Shown in pieces: positions 1 through 4,982 of a DNA stretch of 5,090 nt; positions within the stretch are counted from its first letter, which is position 1; every line of letters begins with the position of its first letter. The stretch lies in contig CAZWUO010000229.1 in NCBI GenBank assembly GCA_964636675.1, positions 1-5,090 of the forward strand. Direction: 5' to 3'. The notes beneath the pieces were generated by a model, which had not been told where the DNA came from, made no database searches, and was given only the letters and a program-made list of their open reading frames with translations. Made by a program: the position numbers and the translations under genes. Source of the stretch: JALUUH01 sp964636675 (GTDB lineage Bacteria > Pseudomonadota > Gammaproteobacteria > S012-40).

Positions 1-602
1 CCGCCTATATCGACCTCGGTGCGACGGCGATGGACGATGTGCAAGGCGATCTCACGCCGAGTATCGAGATAGATGCTTCTGCCGTTGATGTCACTACAAT
101 AGGTATTTACGAAGTGATATACCGCGTTTCCGATGGCACAAATAGCGTTGAAGTGATCCGCATCGTGAAGGTTGTGGCGGCAGAGATACCCGATACCACG
201 CCACCGGTGATCACGCTTATAGGCAGTGGATCACTAACGATGACGCTGGGCAATGCCTATGTCGAATTAGGCGCGATCGCGAATGACAATATCGATGGTG
301 ATATTAGCGCGAAGATCACGATAGATGCTTCGGCCCTGGATATTGCCAAGACCGGATCGTATACCGTGACTTACAATATTTCAGATAAGGAAGGTAATGC
401 AGCCACACAAATAACGCGTACGGTTAATGTTGTCGCTGCGATGGTGATTAATGTCAGTGCTCTTGATGGCTCGTTGCTAGGACTGGGTTTGATATTGCTG
501 GTCTTTCGACTACGTCGATTAGGGTCTGTTGACGTTTCATTTTCACCATTGTTGCGCCTGAAAAAACGTCAACAGACCCTAGCTAGCTGCAGACTTATGT
601 AG
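1..602 (+). CDS. DUF5011 Ig-like domain surface protein, C-terminal part (5' end outside window)
   Basis: The frame is open from the left edge (codons start at base 3) to TAG at 600-602, so this is the end of a longer gene. The translation contains one nearly complete domain copy (about 3-180) and one complete copy (about 198-435). Both follow the DUF5011 bacterial Ig-like pattern: 'TPPVITLIG', then 'Y-x-[ED]-LGA-x-A-x-D', 'GD[IL]', and 'G-x-Y-x-V-x-Y-x-[IV]-SD'. Equivalent points in the two copies are 252 bp (84 codons) apart. DUF5011 domains are typical of large secreted or cell-surface proteins, where they act as spacers or adhesive modules; no catalytic domain is visible here. After the last domain comes a hydrophobic stretch (about 459-506) and a basic cluster RLRR, resembling a sorting tail. 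The final 27 or so residues are atypical because a 60-bp palindromic element is inserted in frame. The N-terminal function and substrate cannot be judged. Confidence 0.85.
   Translation, partial: AYIDLGATAMDDVQGDLTPSIEIDASAVDVTTIGIYEVIYRVSDGTNSVEVIRIVKVVAAEIPDTTPPVITLIGSGSLTMTLGNAYVELGAIANDNIDGDISAKITIDASALDIAKTGSYTVTYNISDKEGNAATQITRTVNVVAAMVINVSALDGSLLGLGLILLVFRLRRLGSVDVSFSPLLRLKKRQQTLASCRLM
459..521 (+). other. GlyGly-CTERM-like C-terminal sorting segment (degenerate)
   Basis: The encoded segment runs ALDGSLLGLGLILLV and then FRLRRL. It has a small Gly/Ser-containing start, one hydrophobic helix of about 13 residues and an Arg cluster. This is the architecture of GlyGly-CTERM tails, which are processed by rhombosortase in many Gammaproteobacteria. 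The usual run of two or three glycines is reduced to D-G-S, so the assignment is tentative. In normal members the protein ends within a few residues of the Arg cluster. Here it runs on through an inserted repeat. An ordinary C-terminal membrane anchor is the alternative. Confidence 0.45.
520..581. mobile_element. 60-bp MITE-like palindromic element flanked by TA
   Basis: The 17 bases at 521-537 (AGGGTCTGTTGACGTTT) have a perfect reverse complement at 564-580, and the T at 520 also pairs with the A at 581. The palindrome therefore begins and ends in TA. If TA is the duplicated target, the element proper is GGG...CCC at 522-579 plus one TA copy, 60 bp in all. The interior is about 26 bases with no coding capacity of its own. 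TA-bounded terminal repeats are usual for non-autonomous derivatives of IS630/Tc1-mariner elements and are also seen in some IS5-family groups. The parent transposase is not in the window. Removing 522-581 keeps the host reading frame. Confidence 0.6.
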
Positions 603-633
603 CTGATTTAAACCTGAATGAGTTGGTTTGGGT

Positions 634-650
634 CGCACAATACCTGTGCG
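634..650. other. Small hairpin downstream of the surface-protein gene
   Basis: CGCACA (634-639) pairs with TGTGCG (645-650) around a 5-base loop, about 30 bases after the stop codon at 602. There is no T-run behind it, so it is at best a weak or Rho-assisted transcript end for the upstream gene. The rest of 603-727 holds no gene that I can see. Confidence 0.3.
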
Positions 651-727
651 GCTATTTGCTACCAGATTGCTGACTAATTAGCTGACACCCGAAAAGCTTG
701 CATTATAGAGCAATATTTATTACTCTT

Positions 728-736
728 TGATATACT
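728..736 (+). promoter_or_regulatory. Extended -10 promoter of topB
   Basis: TG at 728-729, one base, then TATACT at 731-736 forms an extended -10 element matching TATAAT at five of six positions. No good -35 exists at 16-18 bp spacing, which extended -10 promoters tolerate. Transcription would start near 743, leaving a leader of about 20 bases with GGGG (756-759) five bases before the ATG. The candidate LexA box overlaps this -10. Confidence 0.5.
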
Positions 737-752
737 GTATATATGATCAGCT
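733..752. promoter_or_regulatory. Candidate LexA (SOS) box upstream of topB
   Basis: TACTGTATATATGATCAGCT matches the gammaproteobacterial LexA consensus TACTGTATATATATACAGTA at 15 of 20 positions. That includes the first twelve bases and the essential CTG (735-737) N10 CAG (748-750) core. It overlaps the -10 hexamer and ends 12 bases before the topB start codon, where a bound repressor would block transcription. The right half-site is imperfect (TCAG rather than ACAG). Confidence 0.55.
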
Positions 753-764
753 TTCGGGGTTCTC

Positions 765-2732
765 ATGAATTTGTATATTGCTGAAAAACCAAGTTTGGCG
801 CGCGCCATTGCTGAGGTTCTTCCAAAACCTCATAAAAAGGAAGATGGCTTTATTCGTTTGGGAAATGGTGATTGCATTAGTTGGTGTGTGGGGCATTTAT
901 TAGAGCAAGTTGAACCCGATGCCTATGATCCAAAATACAAACAATGGCGTATAGAGCATTTACCGATCCTACCACAACAATGGAAACTTAAGCCTAAAGC
1001 AAAAACTAAGAAACAGCTTGGCGTATTAAAAAAACTCATTAAACAAGCTGATCAGATTATCCACGCGGGTGACCCAGACCGTGAGGGGCAATTGTTAGTC
1101 GATCAAATCATTGCTTTTCATAATACGTCTGCGAGTAAACGCAATACTTTAAAGCGATGTTTAATTAACGATATGACCCCAGCGGCTGTACGGCGTGCGC
1201 TTGGGCAGTTGCGCGATAATAAAGAGTTTGCACCATTGTCAAAATCCGCATTAGCGCGCACCCGTGCCGATTGGCTTTATGGCATTAACATGACTCGTGC
1301 CTATACCGTACAAGGGCAGAAAGTGGGTTATACGGGTGTATTATCTGTGGGTCGAGTGCAAACACCTATTCTTGGCTTGGTTGTACGCCGTGACCAGGAA
1401 ATCCAATCCTTTATAACAAAACCTTTTTTTGAGGTTCATGCGCATTTACTCACGCCATCAGGCGAATCCTTTATCGCTAAATGGAAACCCAGCGAAGCCT
1501 GTCAGCCGCAGATGGATGCTGAAGGCCGTGTATTGGTAAAAAAGCTCGCAGAAAATGTCGTTGCACGCATTACGGATCAACCGGCAAGCGTTAAAAAAGT
1601 TGTAGAGAAACTCAAAAAACAAGCGCCACCACTGCCTTATAATTTATCAGCATTGCAAATTGATGCTGCTAAAGGTTATGGCTTGTCTGCGCAACAGGTG
1701 TTAGATCACTGTCAAGTTTTATACGAACGACATAAATTAATTACCTACCCACGTTCAAGCTGTCGGCATTTGCCTTTAACGCATTTAAAGCAAGCCGATA
1801 AAGTCCTTACTGCGATTGCCAAGATCAGTGATGTTTTAAAATCTGGGGTTGAGAAAGCAAACTTAAGCTTAAAAAGTCAGGCCTGGAATGATAAAAAGAT
1901 TGAAGCGCATCACGCTATCATACCTACCGAAAAACCAGCTGATTTTGCAAAACTGAATATCCATGAACAACATATTTATGAACTGCTTGCGCGGCAATAT
2001 TTATTCCAGTTTTATCCAAAACACGAGTATTTTGAAACGCATGTTGAGGTATTGATAAACAATGGTTTATTCATTGCTAATGCAAAACGCACAAAAATAC
2101 TTGGGTGGAAGGCGGTTGCAAAAGCGGTTGTAAAAGCAGTTGCAAAAACGGTTACAAAAAAGAATGTTAAAACGAGTGCTAATGCTGGCGAAGGTCCGCT
2201 CAATCAATCCTTACCTAAATTATCCAATGGTGATGATCTGCATTGTAAACGCGGTGAGCTCATCGAAAAAAATACCAAGCCGCCGTCGTTTTTTACTGAT
2301 GCTACCTTATTATCTGCGATGACAGGTATTGCGCGTTATGTAAAAGACCCTGAGGTTCGAAAAATCTTGAGAGAAACCGATGGTCTTGGAACCGAAGCAA
2401 CACGTGCAAGCATCATTGAGTTATTATTTAAACGTGGCTATTTAGTTCGTCAAAAAAAATCGATACATTCTACGGTCGCCGGAAAAGGACTCATAAAAAG
2501 CCTTCCCGATGCAGCGACAAGACCTGATATGACGGCTGAATGGGAAGCCAGATTAAATTCGATCTCTACACGGCAAGGAAGTTATGCTGCCTTTATGGGG
2601 GGATTAACCCAGTCACTGAATGGCCTGATTGATCACGTGAAAATCACATTACCTTCGGCGCTAATAGGCATTAAACCCGTGCAAGCAACACGAAAGAAAC
2701 GTCGTAGAAAAAAAGTGACACAGATAGTATAG
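765..2732 (+). CDS. topB: DNA topoisomerase III (type IA)
   Basis: This is a type IA topoisomerase that cuts one DNA strand through a 5'-phosphotyrosine, passes another strand and reseals. TopB resolves precatenanes and recombination intermediates, often with RecQ-family helicases. The product is 655 residues, close to the 653 of E. coli TopB. An N-terminal TOPRIM domain starts MNLYIAEKPSLA (E7, K8) and has GDPDREG at 102-108 with the metal-binding acidic residues D103, D105 and E107. The catalytic tyrosine is Y328 in LITYPRSS, the same position as in E. coli. The downstream family motifs AHHAIIPT (381-388), TDATLLSAMTG (511-521) and GLGTEATRA (540-548) are all present. The C-terminus ends in a basic RKKRRRKK tail (643-650), which probably binds DNA. 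An Ala/Val/Lys repeat at 450-465 is unusual. The ATG is preceded by GGGG (756-759) at 5-base spacing, and the protein starts exactly at the conserved N-terminal motif, so the start is secure. It appears to be transcribed alone, possibly under LexA control. Confidence 0.97.
   Translation: MNLYIAEKPSLARAIAEVLPKPHKKEDGFIRLGNGDCISWCVGHLLEQVEPDAYDPKYKQWRIEHLPILPQQWKLKPKAKTKKQLGVLKKLIKQADQIIHAGDPDREGQLLVDQIIAFHNTSASKRNTLKRCLINDMTPAAVRRALGQLRDNKEFAPLSKSALARTRADWLYGINMTRAYTVQGQKVGYTGVLSVGRVQTPILGLVVRRDQEIQSFITKPFFEVHAHLLTPSGESFIAKWKPSEACQPQMDAEGRVLVKKLAENVVARITDQPASVKKVVEKLKKQAPPLPYNLSALQIDAAKGYGLSAQQVLDHCQVLYERHKLITYPRSSCRHLPLTHLKQADKVLTAIAKISDVLKSGVEKANLSLKSQAWNDKKIEAHHAIIPTEKPADFAKLNIHEQHIYELLARQYLFQFYPKHEYFETHVEVLINNGLFIANAKRTKILGWKAVAKAVVKAVAKTVTKKNVKTSANAGEGPLNQSLPKLSNGDDLHCKRGELIEKNTKPPSFFTDATLLSAMTGIARYVKDPEVRKILRETDGLGTEATRASIIELLFKRGYLVRQKKSIHSTVAGKGLIKSLPDAATRPDMTAEWEARLNSISTRQGSYAAFMGGLTQSLNGLIDHVKITLPSALIGIKPVQATRKKRRRKKVTQIV
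2112..2159 (+). repeat. 12-bp tandem repeat inside topB (four copies)
   Basis: Four contiguous 12-base units start at 2112, 2124, 2136 and 2148: gcggttgcaaaa, gcggttgtaaaa, gcagttgcaaaa and acggttacaaaa. They encode AVAK, AVVK, AVAK and TVTK (residues 450-465). A related KNVK follows. The unit is a multiple of three, so copy-number change would keep the frame. It lies just after the conserved 'KILGWKA' segment and before the LPKLSNGDDL segment, a place where the family varies in length. Confidence 0.85.
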
Positions 2733-2774
2733 GTGGTTTCAGGTGATTTTTGATATCTTAGGCTTGAGTTTCTT

Positions 2775-2803
2775 GCAGCTTGCTGCGGAGTTGTTTGTTT
2801 TTT
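2775..2803 (+). terminator. Weak Rho-independent terminator candidate after topB
   Basis: GCAGC (2775-2779) and GCTGC (2782-2786) form a short stem 43 bases after the topB stop. GGAG and then a T-rich stretch ending in six Ts (2798-2803) follow. The stem is only five base pairs around two bases and the T-run is offset, so efficiency is uncertain. A second AT-rich inverted repeat (2795-2805 with 2819-2830, one-base length difference) overlaps the T-run and could contribute in either direction. Confidence 0.35.
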
Positions 2804-2836
2804 GGTATTTTTTACGCTCCAAAAAAACAATTCTTT

Positions 2837-2944
2837 CGGAGGAGAGGCTTTAGCCGGTGATGCTTCGTGGTTTTAGGTTAATGCGCAAACCGAGCTTAAT
2901 AAGTCTCATGATCCTGGATAGATCGGCTAAAGCCTCGACCTCCG
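2837..2944. repeat. 108-bp element with about 20-bp imperfect terminal inverted repeats
   Basis: The left arm at 2837-2856 starts CGGAGG and ends GAGGCTTTAGCCG. The right arm at 2924-2944 is its reverse complement apart from one A in the left arm (2843) against two bases (2937-2938) in the right. The 13-bp GAGGCTTTAGCCG block (2844-2856 against 2924-2936) and the 6-bp CGGAGG ends (2837-2842 against 2939-2944) are perfect. The 67 bases between the arms encode nothing. The structure suits a non-autonomous transposable element or a paired REP-like repeat. It sits between two convergent genes, where such repeats are often tolerated, and its RNA could fold into a long hairpin that helps end transcription from both sides. 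Confidence 0.6.
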
Positions 2945-2964
2945 ATATCCTTGGCTAAAAATAA

Positions 2965-4125
2965 CTAACCGATAACGATGTGTTTAAGTTTGCGTCTCGC
3001 CGTATGTCTAACCGTGGGCGCATAACCTAGACGAAATAACATTTGTACGGTATGACCTTGTGGAACTTTGAGTAATTTAAGCAGTTCTTGTTGTAAAGTG
3101 CTCATGTCGTCATATTCTTGCAGAAGCTGACTCATGGGCTGCATAGCGAGGCCCAGTTCGGTAGCCTTTAGTTGGATTCGAGCGAAAGTTCGGCCAATGA
3201 GCACTTGGTCTTTTCGGGTGTTGCTCGCAGTGGTTAACCATGCCCATGCAGCGGCGGAATCGGCTTGTTTTTGGGTTAGTTTTATTGCTTCTTTGGCAAA
3301 GGATAATTTGTCCTTCATTACTTTTTCGCGGGTGACAAAAAAAGTCTCAGCGATGATTTTCATCATGCCAGACATTCCTGATTGATCCATGCTGAGGCCA
3401 TCACGATAATAATTTATTTCTTCGTCGTTAAAGCGAAACATTTTCAAGGTTTCGTCATCTCTTGCGGGATTTTGGGTTTCGATCTCCATGGCGCGTGTGG
3501 CGATACTGCCTATGGTTTTCAGTAATCGAGAGTCATTCGTAAAAGAGAACAAAGACACATCTTCATGCAAAGTAAGGCTTAATTGCGTCAGCGTATCGGA
3601 GGTAACGGCTTGGTCGTCATACTCGCGCTTGTTAGAGACTCTGTGGAGAATGGAATCAAATAAAATATCGGGTTTAGCGGCCTTGCTTTTGATAAGCTTA
3701 AAAGCTGCAATGGGTTTATCGTTGACCGTTGTATTATCTGACATTCCGCCGGGAAAATAATGAATATCGCAGAGGTAGCCGTAATTTTTTGCCGCAAGGT
3801 TTAGCAGTTCAATAAATGTTCCATGGGAAATGTGTACTTGCCTAGCGGGTGGGTCGGTTTCGGGTAATAGACGCATTTGGTCAATATATAGTTCAAATTC
3901 CATGGGGTTCTTAAGTTTAACCAGCCACGGTTGTTTGTTGTGCGCATTAGGGGCGAGAATCGCATAAGACAATATGCGCAAACGAATATCGCTATGGGTT
4001 TTGTTTTCTGGCTGCCAATCTTCCAGGGCGGTTAATTTTGTTGTAGCACACCCGGATAATGCACTAGGCAGCATTGTTACTGCGCCAGTGGCGCTGATTA
4101 CTTTTATAAAGTCTCTTCTGTGCAT
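2965..4125 (-). CDS. Tat-exported nitroreductase-fold (Acg-like FMN-binding) lipoprotein
   Basis: The 386-residue product begins with a twin-arginine signal, MHRRDFIKV. A moderately hydrophobic segment and a lipobox LSGC (23-26) follow, so it is predicted to be folded with its cofactor in the cytoplasm, exported by Tat and lipidated on C26. Ala at +2 suggests outer-membrane sorting. The mature part has the signature of the Acg-like branch of the nitroreductase superfamily: APNAHNKQPW at 58-67 (FMN-contact loop), GRTFARIQLKATELGLAMQP at 311-330 and a C-terminal LFRLGYAPTVRHTARR at 363-378. The family binds FMN; the physiological substrate is not established here, and some relatives may only sequester flavin. 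The ATG (4123-4125) is preceded by GGGGA (complement of 4130-4134) at 4-base spacing. No strong promoter is visible; TGTAAT (complement of 4157-4162) could be a -10. It may be transcribed alone or by read-through from the peptidase gene upstream. Confidence 0.85.
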   Translation of the reverse strand: MHRRDFIKVISATGAVTMLPSALSGCATTKLTALEDWQPENKTHSDIRLRILSYAILAPNAHNKQPWLVKLKNPMEFELYIDQMRLLPETDPPARQVHISHGTFIELLNLAAKNYGYLCDIHYFPGGMSDNTTVNDKPIAAFKLIKSKAAKPDILFDSILHRVSNKREYDDQAVTSDTLTQLSLTLHEDVSLFSFTNDSRLLKTIGSIATRAMEIETQNPARDDETLKMFRFNDEEINYYRDGLSMDQSGMSGMMKIIAETFFVTREKVMKDKLSFAKEAIKLTQKQADSAAAWAWLTTASNTRKDQVLIGRTFARIQLKATELGLAMQPMSQLLQEYDDMSTLQQELLKLLKVPQGHTVQMLFRLGYAPTVRHTARRKLKHIVIG

Positions 4126-4341
4126 AAAATCCCCGATTTAATGCGATGATTTGTTAATTACAGAATCCAAGCCCGTATGCTTGCAGTGGTAGTTTGTTTG
4201 CCCGCTTCTTGATACACAGGGACGCTGATAAAGCTCAAAATGCAATTGTTAGACCCGAAAAAAGCGGATTAAAAACGTGCGATTCATAGCTTAGCGCGCT
4301 GTGGAGCCTGAACCTAAAGTAGTCATTCGCGATTCCTCCGC
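4126..4341. other. Spacer between the two minus-strand genes
   Basis: These 216 bases separate the end of the peptidase gene from the start of the nitroreductase-like gene. They contain the 11-codon ORF annotated separately and a possible second 12-codon ORF in the same frame (4249-4287, -). I found no RNA gene, IS fragment or clear terminator. T-runs on the minus strand (complement of about 4256-4276) are not preceded by a convincing stem. Confidence 0.5.
4291..4326 (-). CDS. Possible 11-residue micro-ORF after the peptidase gene
   Basis: The ORF reads MTTLGSGSTAR and ends in TAA. Its ATG (4324-4326) has a perfect GGAGG Shine-Dalgarno (complement of 4335-4339) at 8-base spacing, only two bases past the stop of the upstream peptidase gene. 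This is the best ribosome binding site in the window, yet it serves only 11 codons. It could be a translated leader or micropeptide coupled to the peptidase gene, or the start of a gene that has decayed: the same frame reopens at 4287 for 12 codons before another stop. No homologue is recognised. Confidence 0.25.
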   Translation of the reverse strand: MTTLGSGSTAR

Positions 4342-4872
4342 TTAGGCATCTGCATACGCCCAATGCCACGGTTCATAGGCTATGCCGTGTTTATTGTTTT
4401 TAGGGTAAGACAAGTAAAATGAAAATATAGCAGCATTTTTTTGCAGCCAGGCAAACGCTGCTGTTTGTTCAAATTCTTGCTCCAGTGTTTTACTGTCGGA
4501 CGTGGTTAAGTCTAGAGCGCGACCCGTATGATGTTCACTATAACCCGGTGCTGCTAATATTTTCAATATGTCGTCTATTTTTTCACCTTTGTCGATTTTT
4601 CCCTGGATGATTTCGGTTTGTCGCTGTACTGACCTAAATCCGGAAACCACGGCTAATACGATGCCTTCTTGTGCAGCTTGTGTTTGCATCTGACTCCAGG
4701 GTTTGCATGCAGCCCGTAGAATTCTCTGCGGTCTACCGTAAATATCTTTTTCTATCGTGTGTAAATCAGTGGCCTCTGTTTGCAAGACTAGGCCGGTGAT
4801 ATTGGCGTAGTCTTTAGTAATACCCAATTTTTGATGGGTAAATTGAATGTCATGTGCGTAAGTATTTATCAT
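4342..4872 (-). CDS. VanY-like D-alanyl-D-alanine carboxypeptidase (M15 family)
   Basis: This is a zinc peptidase of the M15B/VanY type, which removes the terminal D-Ala from peptidoglycan stem peptides. With the ATG at 4872 it is 176 residues. The family motifs are present: SGFRS (77-81), then the zinc motif in GYSEHHTGRALDL with H114 and D121 (SxHxxGxAxD), and EPWHW near the C-terminus with catalytic E167 and zinc ligand H170. The frame also opens at a GTG at 4914 (190 residues). I prefer the ATG because AGGAG (complement of 4885-4889) lies 12 bases before it. The GTG has no Shine-Dalgarno and borders a tandem repeat. Neither version has a signal peptide or membrane segment, so the enzyme looks cytoplasmic or is released by another route. 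It could act on turnover fragments; that is inference. A strong sigma70-like promoter lies upstream. Confidence 0.85.
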   Translation of the reverse strand: MINTYAHDIQFTHQKLGITKDYANITGLVLQTEATDLHTIEKDIYGRPQRILRAACKPWSQMQTQAAQEGIVLAVVSGFRSVQRQTEIIQGKIDKGEKIDDILKILAAPGYSEHHTGRALDLTTSDSKTLEQEFEQTAAFAWLQKNAAIFSFYLSYPKNNKHGIAYEPWHWAYADA

Positions 4873-4884
4873 TGTACCGTGAGT

Positions 4885-4889
4885 CTCCT
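4885..4889 (-). promoter_or_regulatory. Shine-Dalgarno deciding the peptidase start
   Basis: AGGAG on the minus strand stands 12 bases before ATG 4870-4872, slightly long but usable. It lies inside the sequence that would be coding if the GTG at 4914 were used, and no comparable site precedes that GTG. Confidence 0.5.
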
Positions 4890-4916
4890 GGAGGAAATCT
4901 TGTGCGAGCGTCACTT

Positions 4917-4947
4917 TCTAGGACTCTAGGACTCTAGGACTCTAGGA
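4917..4947. repeat. 8-bp tandem repeat TCTAGGAC (3.9 copies)
   Basis: TCTAGGAC occurs three times without interruption (4917-4924, 4925-4932, 4933-4940), followed by a partial TCTAGGA (4941-4947). Each unit contains CTAG, a tetranucleotide that is rare in many enteric genomes. The array lies between the predicted -10 and the start codon of the peptidase gene and would be transcribed as its 5' leader. Confidence 0.9.
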
Positions 4948-4982
4948 TTATAGCTTCACCCTGGTTGTTTGTTAATCCTAGA
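4941..4982. repeat. 10-bp inverted repeat bracketing the peptidase promoter
   Basis: TCTAGGATTA (4941-4950) and TAATCCTAGA (4973-4982) are perfect reverse complements around 22 bases. The left arm overlaps the predicted -10 and the right arm overlaps the predicted -35, so it could be an operator, a hairpin, or the ends of a small repeat element that supplied the promoter. Confidence 0.7.
4947..4975 (-). promoter_or_regulatory. Sigma70-type promoter of the peptidase gene
   Basis: On the minus strand TTAACA (complement of 4970-4975, five of six against TTGACA) is followed after exactly 17 bases by TATAAT (complement of 4947-4952, perfect). Transcription would begin near 4940, giving a leader of about 68 bases to the ATG at 4872, or about 26 to the GTG at 4914. 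A start site this close to the GTG also fits the ATG choice. Confidence 0.65.

Noticed and set aside
521..580. Rho-independent terminator for the surface-protein gene
   Set aside because: The long stem is inside the open reading frame and neither arm is followed by a T-run; the TA-bounded repeat explanation fits better.
671..686. TGACTAATTAGCTGAC, palindrome-like with CTAATTAG core
   Set aside because: The perfect dyad is only 8 bp in AT-rich DNA and does not match an operator I can name.
2012..2203. 63-codon open frame on the minus strand inside topB
   Set aside because: It is antisense to a conserved topB segment. Its Thr/Ala/Phe-rich repeats are only the reverse reading of the 12-bp minisatellite.
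2633..2830. 65-codon open frame on the minus strand over the topB end
   Set aside because: It overlaps conserved topB sequence and poly-A/T spacer, has low-complexity composition and no recognisable motif.
2752..2956. Direct repeat gatatcttaggct (2752) / gatatccttggct (2944)
   Set aside because: Only 11 of 13 bases match, and it does not sit symmetrically around the inverted-repeat element, so it is not a credible target duplication.
3134..3760. Plus-strand open frames within the nitroreductase-like gene
   Set aside because: They lie opposite a gene with clear family motifs throughout and have no ribosome binding site or family resemblance.
4158..4289. Plus-strand open stretch of about 43 codons in the spacer
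   Set aside because: It has no ATG with a ribosome binding site, and the reverse strand is equally open there. I recognise no protein family, so a gene fragment is not supported.
4917..4982. CRISPR-like array
   Set aside because: The repeats are 8 bp and contiguous with no spacers, so this is a tandem repeat rather than CRISPR.
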